Positions 36,986 through 45,325 of a DNA stretch of 64,000 nucleotides are shown here, piece after piece. A program made the position numbers and the translations under genes. The stretch covers positions 1,594,001 to 1,658,000 of the forward strand of contig NZ_KV917371.1 of NCBI RefSeq assembly GCF_002019635.1. Reading direction: 5' to 3'. The stretch is from Metabacillus halosaccharovorans (GTDB lineage: Bacteria > Bacillota > Bacilli > Bacillales > Bacillaceae). Each line of letters begins with the position of its first letter. Position 1 is the stretch's first letter. Under the pieces are notes generated by a model. That model was not told where the DNA came from. It made no database searches and saw only the letters and a program-made list of their open reading frames with translations.

Positions 36986-38355
36986 AAAAACTCTGGGGTG
37001 GACGCTTCCAAAAAACCCCTGAACAATGGGTGGATGAGTTCGGCGCATCCATCCATTTTGATCAGGAATTAGTTGAGGAAGACATCACTGGCAGTCTTGC
37101 ACATGTTGATATGCTAGGCAAGTGTGGGATTATTAGCAAAGAAGAAGCAGATCAAATTACAAATGGCTTAACAACTCTTTTAGAAAAAGCCAAAAAGAAT
37201 GAGCTTACTTTTTCCGTTAACTATGAAGATATTCATCTGAATATTGAAAAAATGTTAATTGATGAAATCGGTCCTGTTGGAGGAAAACTACATACAGGTA
37301 GAAGCCGTAATGATCAGGTTGCAACTGATATGCATTTATATTTACGTAAGCATGTTGCAATGGTTGTTGAGCTTATTGAGGGTCTTCAAAAATCGCTGAT
37401 TGAAAAAGCAGAAGAAAATGTAGAAACGATTTTACCTGGCTATACACATCTTCAAAGAGCACAGCCGATTTCGTTTGCACATCATTTAATGGCTTATTTT
37501 TGGATGTTGGACCGTGATAAGCAAAGATTTACAGAATCCCTTAAACGAATTAATATCTCTCCATTAGGAAGTGCAGCGCTTGCTGGAACTACATTTCCGA
37601 TAGACCGTGAATATACTGCACAAAAGCTTAATTTTGCAGGTATTTATGAAAATAGTCTTGATGGTGTTAGTGACCGTGACTTTATCATTGAATTTCTAAG
37701 CAATAGCTCTCTTATGATGATGCATTTATCCCGTTTTTGTGAAGAAATCATTTTGTGGTGCTCTCAGGAATTCCAGTTTATTGAGCTTGATGATACGTAT
37801 GCTACCGGCAGCAGTATCATGCCACAAAAGAAAAATCCTGATATGGCAGAGTTAATTAGAGGGAAAACAGGAAGAGTCTACGGTAATTTAATGTCTCTAT
37901 TAACGATTCTAAAGGGACTTCCGCTTGCTTACAACAAAGATCTTCAAGAAGATAAAGAAGGTATGTTTGATACAGTTAAGACAATTGAGGGCAGCTTACA
38001 AATCTTTATCGGAATGATTGATACATTAAAAGTGAATAAAGAAAAAATGGAAAAAGCAACATCAGAAGATTTCTCAAATGCAACTGAATTAGCAGACTAT
38101 CTTTCAACAAAGGGAATGCCATTCAGAGAAGCGCATGAAGTCGTTGGTACTTTGGTTTATCAATGTATCCAGTCCGGAATTTATTTAAAGGATTTGCCGT
38201 TTGAAGAATATCAAAAAGCCTCAAATCTTTTTGAAGAGGATATTTATGAGATGATCAATCCTTATGAAGCTGTACGAAAAAGAATGAGTGCTGGTGGGAC
38301 GGGCTTTGGAGTTGTAAAGAAAGCACTTGAAAAAGCAAAAGCAACACTATCTTAA
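36982..38355 (+). CDS. argH: Argininosuccinate lyase
   Basis: Cleaves argininosuccinate to arginine and fumarate; last step of arginine synthesis. 457 residues of the fumarase/aspartase superfamily with [23 protein letters not shown] and the signature [12 protein letters not shown]. Translationally coupled to argG. Followed by a long hairpin terminator whose 3' arm contains the ribosome binding site of the next small gene. Confidence 0.97.
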   Translation: MKKLWGGRFQKTPEQWVDEFGASIHFDQELVEEDITGSLAHVDMLGKCGIISKEEADQITNGLTTLLEKAKKNELTFSVNYEDIHLNIEKMLIDEIGPVGGKLHTGRSRNDQVATDMHLYLRKHVAMVVELIEGLQKSLIEKAEENVETILPGYTHLQRAQPISFAHHLMAYFWMLDRDKQRFTESLKRINISPLGSAALAGTTFPIDREYTAQKLNFAGIYENSLDGVSDRDFIIEFLSNSSLMMMHLSRFCEEIILWCSQEFQFIELDDTYATGSSIMPQKKNPDMAELIRGKTGRVYGNLMSLLTILKGLPLAYNKDLQEDKEGMFDTVKTIEGSLQIFIGMIDTLKVNKEKMEKATSEDFSNATELADYLSTKGMPFREAHEVVGTLVYQCIQSGIYLKDLPFEEYQKASNLFEEDIYEMINPYEAVRKRMSAGGTGFGVVKKALEKAKATLS

Positions 38356-38370
38356 TAAAATCATCGTATA

Positions 38371-38430
38371 AGCTCTTTATTTTCAGAGACACTAATGTTC
38401 GAATGCTGAAAATAAGGAGCTGTTTTATTT
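38371..38430 (+). terminator. Long hairpin terminator after argH
   Basis: 16-base arms (38371-38386 and 38406-38421, one G-U pair, otherwise exact), then TGTTTTATTTT. The 3' arm holds AAGGAG (38414-38419). Confidence 0.8.
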
Positions 38431-38591
38431 TGAAAGAGAAACGTGTAACAAGACAAACCTATTATTATGATCACTTGGGTGAACAAGAAACAATGCAACA
38501 ACTAACAGATTCTTATTCAAGTGGAGTAGTTGAACAACAGTATGATCCAAATTTTCTCCAAGAGCATTTTAGATTAAGAAGAGACTCATAA
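38430..38591 (+). CDS. Small protein of unknown function (53 aa), TTG start
   Basis: TTG at 38430 is ten bases after AAGGAG, giving a 53-residue product that begins MKEKRVTRQTYYYDHLGEQ and is rich in Tyr, Gln and charged residues, with no membrane segment. The frame has no stop before it back to 38403, but only the TTG has a ribosome binding site. A hairpin terminator follows. The ribosome binding site lies inside the argH terminator stem, so read-through transcripts should not be translated well. Family not recognised. Confidence 0.65.
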   Translation: MKEKRVTRQTYYYDHLGEQETMQQLTDSYSSGVVEQQYDPNFLQEHFRLRRDS

Positions 38592-38596
38592 TGAAA

Positions 38597-38632
38597 AACT
38601 GCTGGCTTACTTTTATAGTCAGCTTTTTTTTG
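38597..38632 (+). terminator. Terminator after the 53-residue gene
   Basis: GCTGGCT...AGTCAGC (one G-U) followed by TTTTTTTT. Confidence 0.65.
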
Positions 38633-38817
38633 CCCTCAATTTCCCCATACTTACTTTTCCAAAAAGAGCAATAAAAATAGAAACAATTTATATTTTCGTT
38701 TATTGTTATAATAACACCCAATACAAATATAAACATAATGAATGAAGGAATATTCATAAAACGGAACAAATAAAGATGTATAGAATAAGACAAGCTTTAT
38801 GGGGAGGAAATGATATC

Positions 38818-39585
38818 GTGAGACATGCCCTTATTACTGCAGGATCAAAAGGGTTAGGAAAGAAAGTGACAGAAGAATTTTTGAAAAAGGGTTATTCCGT
38901 CACTGTCAATTACCGAAATGATATAGAAGCAGTAAATGAGTTCAAAGCGAATTACTCTCATCTTCTTGATCGTATTTTATTTGTTCAAGGTGATGTTACA
39001 AAGAAAGAAGATTTATCAAATATGATCGATGTATCACTTGAACGTTTTGGAAGACTAGATTGTTTAATAAATAATGCAGGCCCTTATATATTCGAAAGAA
39101 AAAAGCTTGCTGATTATACTGATGATGAATGGTACCAAATGATCGAAGGAAACTTAAGCTCTGTTTTTCATTTATTTAAAAAGGTTGTTCCCATCATGAG
39201 AAAGCAAAAGTATGGAAGAATTGTTACATATGGTTTCCAAGGCGCTGAATCTTCTCCAGGTTGGCTACACCGCTCTGCTTATAGTGCAGCAAAGGTGGGA
39301 TTAGTTTCTTTAACAAAATCAATTAGTATCGAAGAAGCTGAACACGGGATTACTGCTAATATGATTTGTCCTGGTAATATTATTGGGGAAATGAAAGAAG
39401 CAACCATCGAACATTCGAGAAAAATAAGTGAGGGTCAATCAAAAACACCGATAGGACGGTCAGGAACTGGAGAAGATATTGCAAGAACTGTGGCTTTTAT
39501 TTGTGATGAAAATTCAGATTTGATCACCGGGTCAATTATTGAAGTGACTGGCGGTGCAAATGTCATCCATCGATTCCACTTGTAA
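38818..39585 (+). CDS. ytkK: Short-chain dehydrogenase/reductase
   Basis: 255-residue Rossmann-fold oxidoreductase. The cofactor motif ITAGSKGLGKKV is near the N-terminus, NNAGPY follows, and the catalytic YSAAK with its upstream residue region (FQGAESSPG) is present; it ends EVTGGANVI. The GTG at 38818 is preceded by GGGGAGG and gives the N-terminus MRHALITAG seen in the B. subtilis protein; the frame is open to 38776. Substrate unknown; resembles 3-oxoacyl-ACP reductases but is not in a fatty-acid operon. Confidence 0.9.
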   Translation: MRHALITAGSKGLGKKVTEEFLKKGYSVTVNYRNDIEAVNEFKANYSHLLDRILFVQGDVTKKEDLSNMIDVSLERFGRLDCLINNAGPYIFERKKLADYTDDEWYQMIEGNLSSVFHLFKKVVPIMRKQKYGRIVTYGFQGAESSPGWLHRSAYSAAKVGLVSLTKSISIEEAEHGITANMICPGNIIGEMKEATIEHSRKISEGQSKTPIGRSGTGEDIARTVAFICDENSDLITGSIIEVTGGANVIHRFHL

Positions 39586-39712
39586 AAGTGGTAAGAGGAG
39601 AGAGAAGGTTTAAACGATAGTGGATAGTGGGTAAAATTTTTATAAGGTTGATGTAGGACAATATACGTTCCTTTAAATATCAAATTACATTTCAAAGAAA
39701 GCGGTGAAAAGT

Positions 39713-40393
39713 TTGCAAGTTTCATACCACGGTCATTCTGTTGTACAAATGATGAGTAAGAAAAAAAACATAATTATTGATCCATTTATCAAAGGCAATC
39801 CTATAACTGATTTAACTGTTGACCAGGTAAAGGTTGATGTTATTATCCTTACACATGGCCATAACGACCATGTGGGCGATACAGTTGAAATAGCCAAGAA
39901 AAACAAAGCGTTGGTCATTGCTCCATATGAACTGGCTGTTTACATAGGCAAGAATGGTATAGACATTCATCCTATGAACCTCGGCGGTGCCTATCAATTT
40001 GATTTTGGTACCGTAAAGCTTACACAGGCATTTCATGGGTCGAGCTATCAGGAAGAAGATGGAACAGTTGTTTATACAGGAATGCCATCAGGAGTTTTAA
40101 TTACAGCTGAGGACAAAACACTTTATCATGCAGGTGATACTGCATTGTTTTCAGATATGAAAATGATAGGTGAGCGCCATGAAATAGATATTGCGTTTCT
40201 GCCTATTGGTGATAATCTAACAATGGGACCTGATGATGCAAAAGATGCTGCAAAATGGTTGAAGGCGAAAAAAGTCGTTCCAATTCATTACGATACGTTT
40301 CCTCACATTAAACAAGACCCTATAAAATTTTCTGAATTGCTCCCTGAAGGGGTCGGCCTGCCTTTAAAAGTCGGCGAATCATATCGAGTATAG
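39713..40393 (+). CDS. ytkL: Metal-dependent hydrolase (UPF0173)
   Basis: 226-residue metallo-beta-lactamase-fold protein. The metal-binding HxHxDH reads [11 protein letters not shown], with further ligands in HAFHGSSY-like and HAGDTALF segments and IHYDTFP near the end. I choose TTG at 39713, which gives the N-terminus [11 protein letters not shown] as in relatives; GTG at 39704 is possible but has a poorer ribosome binding site. Substrate unknown. Confidence 0.9.
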   Translation: MQVSYHGHSVVQMMSKKKNIIIDPFIKGNPITDLTVDQVKVDVIILTHGHNDHVGDTVEIAKKNKALVIAPYELAVYIGKNGIDIHPMNLGGAYQFDFGTVKLTQAFHGSSYQEEDGTVVYTGMPSGVLITAEDKTLYHAGDTALFSDMKMIGERHEIDIAFLPIGDNLTMGPDDAKDAAKWLKAKKVVPIHYDTFPHIKQDPIKFSELLPEGVGLPLKVGESYRV

Positions 40394-40433
40394 AAAGAAT
40401 TGACGTATCATGGTGATACGTCAATTCTTTTTT
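40394..40433 (+). terminator. Long perfect terminator after ytkL
   Basis: Perfect 17-base arms around TGG, beginning AAAGAATTGACG, followed by TTTTTT. Confidence 0.9.
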
Positions 40434-40556
40434 AATTTAAAGAAAAGTATGATGATGCATTATGTAAACTTTACATTTCTACTCTCCAAAGCTTCTTTTC
40501 TATATTGTACATGCATACAATATTAATAAAGTTATGGATGTGAAAGGATGGTTGAA

Positions 40557-40802
40557 ATGAAAAGTTTGATTTATGCATTTTTAGCATTAGTGATGCTTTA
40601 TTTTGGACTGCAAAATATTGCATTAACAGGTGATAAGATGCAGACTGTGTTTGTATTAAGTTGGTTATGTCTTGCGATCTTTGTCATAGGCGGTAATTTT
40701 GCGCAGTTCTTATATCGTCCAAAGCAGCAAGCTTCTGCAAGACAAGTAAAAGCATATAAAGAGTCACTGCAAAGAAAAAGACAACGCCAAACGTTGCGTT
40801 GA
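40557..40802 (+). CDS. Small membrane protein (81 aa)
   Basis: Two hydrophobic helices (about residues 3-21 and 30-52) followed by a strongly basic tail (KAYKESLQRKRQRQ), so the N- and C-termini are probably both cytoplasmic. The ATG at 40557 is nine bases after AAAGG; the ATG at 40548 abuts it. Lies between ytkL and ytoI, and its stop codon overlaps the ytoI promoter. No known domain recognised. Confidence 0.75.
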   Translation: MKSLIYAFLALVMLYFGLQNIALTGDKMQTVFVLSWLCLAIFVIGGNFAQFLYRPKQQASARQVKAYKESLQRKRQRQTLR

Positions 40803-40827
40803 TATAAGCTATTATCACCCTTATAAT
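40799..40827 (+). promoter_or_regulatory. Promoter of ytoI
   Basis: TTGATA (40799-40804), exactly 17 bases, TATAAT (40822-40827); overlaps the stop codon of the upstream small gene. Confidence 0.75.
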
Positions 40828-40858
40828 ATAAGTGGACATGTTTGTTTAGACAACAACT

Positions 40859-40868
40859 CTCTTAAGAG
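40859..40868. promoter_or_regulatory. Dyad in the ytoI leader
   Basis: CTCTTAAGAG, perfect palindrome, about 25-35 bases after the predicted ytoI start point and before its ribosome binding site. Could be an operator, for instance for YtoI itself. Confidence 0.35.
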
Positions 40869-40913
40869 TTATGTTTGCAGATAGATGCACAAATAGAAAA
40901 AGGGTGATGCAGC

Positions 40914-42230
40914 TTGGCTACAAAGCACGAGCAAATATTACAGCATATAACTTCACTGCCTGTAGGAGAAAAAATTTCTGTTAGGCAAATTGCGAAAGAT
41001 ATTAATGTTAGCGAGGGAACAGCATATCGAGCTATAAAAGAAGCTGAAAATAAAGGGTATGTAAGTACAATTGAACGTGTAGGGACAATTAGGATTGAAA
41101 CAAAGAAAAAGGAAAACTTTGAAAAATTAACATATGCAGAGGTTGTTAATATTGTTGAGGGACAAGTTTTAGGTGGACGAGCAGGGCTACATAAGACATT
41201 AAACAAATTTGTTATAGGTGCCATGAAACTTGATGCGATGATGAGGTATACAGGAGCTGGTAATCTGCTTATCGTAGGAAACAGAACAACTGCTCATCAA
41301 TATGCACTTGAAGCCGGTGCAGCTGTACTCATTACAGGTGGGTTTGATACCGAAGATAGTGTAAAAAAACTCGCTGATGAACTTGAATTACCGATTATTT
41401 CAACAAGTTATGACACGTTCACAGTAGGAGCTATGATCAACAGAGCGATTTATGATCAGCTAATCAAAAAAGAAATTGTCCAAGTTGAAGATATTTTAAC
41501 ACCGATAGATAAAACAATTTGTTTATATACATCTGATACGATTGCCACATGGTATCAACATAATTATGAAACAGGACATGGACGCTTTCCGGTTATTGAT
41601 CAAAACCTTAAAGTGCAGGGGATTGTGACGTCAAAAGATATCATGGGGAATGATCATTCAACCTTAATTGAAAAAGTCATGACAAAAAGTCCGATTACAG
41701 TTATAGGAAAAACGTCCGTTGCTTCTGCAGCGCAAATGATGGTGTGGGAAGGGATTGAGCTTCTCCCGGTTGTTGACCAACATAATCGACTTCAAGGAAT
41801 CATTAGCCGCCAAGATGTTTTAAAAGCTCTTCAGGTTATTCAAAGACAGCCGCAAATTGGGGAAAAACTTGATGATATTGTGACAAATCAGTTCGTTACA
41901 ATAGATGATGAGGCAAAACGAAGCAGTATTTTTCGTTGTGAAGTCAGTCCTCAAATGACGAACCACTTAGGTACCATTTCATATGGTGTCTTTACAACCC
42001 TTGTAACCGAATCGGTAAATCGGTTTTTAAGAGCACAGAAAAAGGGTGACATTGTCGTTGAGAATATTACGATCTATTTCATTAAACCTGTACAAATGGA
42101 ATCAATGCTTGAAATACATCCGAAAATTCTTGAAGTTGGGCGTAAATTTGGAAAGATTGATGTTGAAGCATTTAGTAATGGTGTAGTCGTTGGGAAGGCA
42201 ATGTTAATGGTCCAGCTAATTGAAAGATAG
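40914..42230 (+). CDS. ytoI: HTH-DRTGG-CBS-hotdog regulatory protein YtoI
   Basis: 438 residues in four parts: winged helix-turn-helix (about 1-60, SVRQIAKDINVSEGTAYRAIKEAENKGYV), DRTGG domain (about 65-180), two CBS domains (about 195-310) and a C-terminal hotdog/thioesterase-like domain (about 335-435). Looks like a ligand-sensing DNA-binding protein binding a nucleotide and possibly an acyl thioester. TTG start at 40914 after AGGGTGATG; B. subtilis YtoI is 439 residues with the same N-terminus. No characterised target. Confidence 0.92.
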   Translation: MATKHEQILQHITSLPVGEKISVRQIAKDINVSEGTAYRAIKEAENKGYVSTIERVGTIRIETKKKENFEKLTYAEVVNIVEGQVLGGRAGLHKTLNKFVIGAMKLDAMMRYTGAGNLLIVGNRTTAHQYALEAGAAVLITGGFDTEDSVKKLADELELPIISTSYDTFTVGAMINRAIYDQLIKKEIVQVEDILTPIDKTICLYTSDTIATWYQHNYETGHGRFPVIDQNLKVQGIVTSKDIMGNDHSTLIEKVMTKSPITVIGKTSVASAAQMMVWEGIELLPVVDQHNRLQGIISRQDVLKALQVIQRQPQIGEKLDDIVTNQFVTIDDEAKRSSIFRCEVSPQMTNHLGTISYGVFTTLVTESVNRFLRAQKKGDIVVENITIYFIKPVQMESMLEIHPKILEVGRKFGKIDVEAFSNGVVVGKAMLMVQLIER

Positions 42231-42290
42231 AAAAAGAGGTGTATTTGTCTTGGACTCTTAAAAAGTCATAAGACACACACCTCTTTTTTA
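42231..42290. terminator. Terminator between ytoI and ytpI
   Basis: AAAGAGGTGT...ACACCTCTTT arms with an inner TGTCTT/AAGACA pair and T-run; between converging genes. Confidence 0.75.
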
Positions 42291-42584
42291 CTTTTGTTTT
42301 ACTTCGCTTAACACGTGTGGTAAATAGTGTTTGTAAGCACGATAGCCTGTCCAGGCACTTGCAAAGCCGATTAGAAGGAAGATCGCTCCTACACACAAGG
42401 ATAATGTTGAGCGATAGAGAAAGAGCTGGTTCATTCCGAAAAATGCTACAAACAAGCCTAAAGCAATGCTTGATTTTGCCGATATCCAACGCTTTTCAAT
42501 TGGCTTATTTGATCGATAAGATTTGATCTTATAATAAACATAAAAAGCTAAAGCGAAAATGATGAGAACAACTAAAACTGGCAT
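42288..42584 (-). CDS. ytpI: YtpI-family membrane protein
   Basis: 98 residues with three hydrophobic helices (about 2-18, 39-55 and 58-80) and basic loops; YtpI-like family of unknown function. It lies convergent to ytoI and divergent from nrnA as in B. subtilis. GGAGGT site. Its stop lies in the shared terminator. Confidence 0.85.
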   Translation of the reverse strand: MPVLVVLIIFALAFYVYYKIKSYRSNKPIEKRWISAKSSIALGLFVAFFGMNQLFLYRSTLSLCVGAIFLLIGFASAWTGYRAYKHYLPHVLSEVKQK

Positions 42585-42748
42585 TTACAAAACCTCCATA
42601 AGGTTCTACTCTATCTAACTTTTACGAATCTATTTTACCATGTCCCAATTAAAAACAGGATAAAAAATGAACAAGGCAATTAATCATTCTTTTTAAATCC
42701 GGAAAATTGTGATTTAATAACTTTATAAAAGGTAAAAAGGAGAACGAA

Positions 42749-43690
42749 ATGAAACAACAAATTTTAGATGAAATTCGCACTCATGATTCCATTATTATTC
42801 ATCGTCATGTTCGTCCAGATCCAGATGCTTACGGTTCACAATGTGGGTTGTCGGAGATTTTAAAAGCGTCTTATCCGGACAAAAAGATTTATGTTGTTGG
42901 AGAAACTGAACCATCATTAGAGTTTCTTTATAAAATGGATCTTGTTCCTGATGAACTTTATCAAGATTCATTAGTGATTGTATGTGATACGGCAAATCAG
43001 GCTAGAGTAAGTGATCAGCGTTATCATACTGGAAAAAAACTTATCAAAATTGACCATCATCCAAACGATGATCAATATGGGGACATTATTTGGGTAGATA
43101 CATCAGCAAGTGCTACAAGTGAAATGATATACGAGTTATTCTTAGAAGGAAAAGAAGCTGGATTAGAGCTTTCTAAAAAGGCTGCAGAGCTTCTGTATAC
43201 AGGAATTGTTGGAGATACAGGGAGATTTCTTTTTCCAAGTACAACCGAAAAAACATTTCAATATGCAAGTGCATTAATTTCTGTGGGAATTAAACCAACA
43301 CCAATTTATGATGAGCTATACAAAACTAAGAGAAATGTGGCTAAATTAAGCGGTTTTGTCTTACAAAACTTTTCTTTAACCTCTTCAGGCGCGGCATCTA
43401 TGAAAATAACAAAAGAAATGTTAAAAGAGTATGAAGTGACACCATCAGAGGCTTCACAACTTGTAGGGATCTTAGGAAATATTGAAGGGGTAAAAGCATG
43501 GGTATTTTTTGTAGAGGAGGAGACACAAATTCGTGTTCGACTTCGTGCAAAAAGTCTTGTGATCAATGGATTAGCAAAACGATATAATGGCGGCGGACAT
43601 CCTCTTGCTTCCGGAGCATCTGTATATAGCTGGGAAGAGGCTAACCAGGTTGTCCAAGAATTAGAAAAGCTATGTCAGGACCATATATAA
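42749..43690 (+). CDS. nrnA: NrnA nanoRNase / pAp phosphatase
   Basis: DHH-DHHA1 phosphoesterase that degrades short RNA oligomers and hydrolyses 3',5'-pAp. 313 residues: metal-site segments HRHVRPDPDAYGS, VCDTANQAR and the DHH motif IDHHPNDD, then the DHHA1 substrate domain with YNGGGHPLASGAS. AAAAAGGAG site. Both its RNA and cyclic-dinucleotide breakdown products could link to the c-di-GMP enzyme DgcP in this window, but that is speculation. Confidence 0.95.
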   Translation: MKQQILDEIRTHDSIIIHRHVRPDPDAYGSQCGLSEILKASYPDKKIYVVGETEPSLEFLYKMDLVPDELYQDSLVIVCDTANQARVSDQRYHTGKKLIKIDHHPNDDQYGDIIWVDTSASATSEMIYELFLEGKEAGLELSKKAAELLYTGIVGDTGRFLFPSTTEKTFQYASALISVGIKPTPIYDELYKTKRNVAKLSGFVLQNFSLTSSGAASMKITKEMLKEYEVTPSEASQLVGILGNIEGVKAWVFFVEEETQIRVRLRAKSLVINGLAKRYNGGGHPLASGASVYSWEEANQVVQELEKLCQDHI

Positions 43691-43696
43691 TGAAAC

Positions 43697-43733
43697 TAAG
43701 GGCTGTAATTTCTTATGAACAGCCCTTTTCTCT
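43697..43733 (+). terminator. Terminator after nrnA
   Basis: AAGGGCTGT...ACAGCCCTTTTCTC. Confidence 0.75.
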
Positions 43734-43877
43734 GCATGAAAATCTGTATGAATAGCAAATAATCACTATGTGAGGAACTTAAATATGAGGGAAATTTCGT
43801 CTTTCCGTCTTTGATGAAAGTTGGGTTCATACTAAGCCTGAGGAAATCGACTTTAGAAGACAATAAAATAATAGCGC

Positions 43878-44066
43878 TTACTTTTCTCTGTTCGGAATAA
43901 ACCAAAAACCAAGCTCTGTTACATCTTCGTAAACATCAAGCTGTAATTTCTTTAATTCTTTTTTTATTAGTCCTGCAAGTTCAGCTGATTCAACATAAGC
44001 AGAAAAGCCATTTTTAATAATTTCTACTTTCTCTAAAGCTACTTTTTTAGAATTTAAAATATACAT
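43878..44066 (-). CDS. Small protein of unknown function (62 aa)
   Basis: Starts at an ATG preceded by GGAGGGATG; 62 residues beginning MYILNSKKVALEKVEI and ending ELGFWFIPNREK. Predicted alpha/beta with no membrane segment. Lies downstream of ytrI on the same strand, 250 bases away. A small gene is often found near ytrI in Bacillus, but I cannot confirm the family. Confidence 0.65.
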   Translation of the reverse strand: MYILNSKKVALEKVEIIKNGFSAYVESAELAGLIKKELKKLQLDVYEDVTELGFWFIPNREK

Positions 44067-44315
44067 ATCTCATCCCTCCATCTCATATTTTCCCTGACTA
44101 TAGCGCAGAAATATTGGAAAACAAGGGTATGGATGTTTTGTTAGGATATGAATGAACGAAAGGAACATGAATTGTAGGAACTAAGAGTCCAAGAAGCCAA
44201 TTTTAATGATAAACTGACTTCTTGATGATTTCCTTGTTTTTCCTACTTCTATTTTATCGAAAAAACAAAGAAAATGCGATCCAATTTTTTAAATTATTGG
44301 AAAAAAGACATATTT

Positions 44316-44819
44316 TTAATCAAGAAAGGAAATTTCTACTTCGATGTACAGGGTGGTGTGTAACACTAATTTTATCATCTCAAGGTGATATTTTTTTCCT
44401 TCAATATCAAAGGTGCGATTTTCAATTGTCCGCTCAATCAAAAGTTGATTTGAGGATACACTTTCAATATCTTTAGCAACTAAGTCAAATAAATCCTCTT
44501 TTATCTTATTTTCGATAATATTAATTCTGAATTCCTTAAAATTGAAACGATCACCATTTGTTAAATGGACATTAATTTCTTGAATCGTTAATTTTTTTTG
44601 TGCTTCTTTATTTAGCTTTGTATATTCTTCCTTATAAATTTTATTATCATTCTGTAATTCTTGAATTATTTGCTTTTGCTCATTTATAATTGTACTGTGC
44701 TTTTCCTGATTCACACCATAAATAAATAGAAACACGCCCCAACTGATAATTGCTCCTATTGCTGCACCAGCAAAAAATCTTTGCCATGTAGGCTGTTGAT
44801 AGTGTGGCGGTATTCTCAT
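44316..44819 (-). CDS. ytrI: Sporulation membrane protein YtrI
   Basis: 167 residues starting MRIPPHYQQPTWQRFFAGAA, with one N-terminal membrane helix (about 16-36) and a periplasmic/intermembrane coiled coil and beta region after it. The ATG at 44819 follows GGAG at eight bases; the frame is open further. Start overlaps the ytrH stop by four bases. In B. subtilis ytrHI is made in the mother cell under SigE and is needed for efficient sporulation. Confidence 0.92.
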   Translation of the reverse strand: MRIPPHYQQPTWQRFFAGAAIGAIISWGVFLFIYGVNQEKHSTIINEQKQIIQELQNDNKIYKEEYTKLNKEAQKKLTIQEINVHLTNGDRFNFKEFRINIIENKIKEDLFDLVAKDIESVSSNQLLIERTIENRTFDIEGKKYHLEMIKLVLHTTLYIEVEISFLD

Positions 44820-45151
44820 GATAAATGCTCCTGAGTTAACCAAGTAATAAGAAGCCAGCCTGTTTGTGCTCCTCCCATAGCAGAAACGATTAAGAGTACC
44901 TGTTTCACAATATCTCTTGTTTCACCTTGGAAAATCCCGCGTTCAAAACTGTAAAAAGCGTCAAAGGTTCCGCCTATTGCAGCAACAAGAGCCCATATTT
45001 TTAGTCGATTTGCAAATTCAAACATCTTTGTTAATGGTGGCTCTCCGGCTAAAAAGGCACCAATAGCGCCGATCAAGGTCCCTCCTAAAAGTACTCCTAA
45101 GGCAATAAAATAACTATGAATAAAAGCCGGCATAAAGGCTTCTTTGTCCAT
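44816..45151 (-). CDS. ytrH: Sporulation protein YtrH
   Basis: 111-residue integral membrane protein with three hydrophobic helices (FIHSYFIALGVLLGGTLIG first). The ATG at 45151 is nine bases after AGGAGG; the ATG two codons upstream sits too close. 4-base overlap with ytrI. Divergent from dnaE. A SigE-like -10 (CATACTT) lies about 45 bases upstream. Confidence 0.92.
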   Translation of the reverse strand: MDKEAFMPAFIHSYFIALGVLLGGTLIGAIGAFLAGEPPLTKMFEFANRLKIWALVAAIGGTFDAFYSFERGIFQGETRDIVKQVLLIVSAMGGAQTGWLLITWLTQEHLS

Positions 45152-45194
45152 GTCCATCAACCTCCTATTTCTATATATATGGACGACCATTTTT

Positions 45195-45222
45195 AAGTAT
45201 GTTTGCCATGACAAAATAAATG
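45195..45222 (-). promoter_or_regulatory. Candidate SigE promoter of ytrHI
   Basis: Minus-strand CATACTT (45201-45195), close to the SigE -10 CATACAHT; the -35 region (CATTTAT, 14 bases upstream) is poor. Known SigE control of ytrHI in B. subtilis supports it. Confidence 0.4.
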
Positions 45223-45247
45223 GTGCTAACTTTTTAAAAGCTCTTAT

Positions 45248-45276
45248 TTGTGCAGCATCCTATACAGGAATATAAT
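45248..45276 (+). promoter_or_regulatory. Promoter of dnaE
   Basis: TTGTGC (45248-45253), 17 bases, TATAAT (45271-45276), about 50 bases before the start codon. Confidence 0.65.
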
Positions 45277-45325
45277 ATTAACTAAGATACCGATCGAATG
45301 ATTTTGAAAAGAAAGGGGGATATCA

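Noticed and set aside
38704-38716. Palindrome TGTTATAATAACA upstream of ytkK
   Set aside because: Contains a -10-like hexamer without -35; could be chance in AT-rich DNA.
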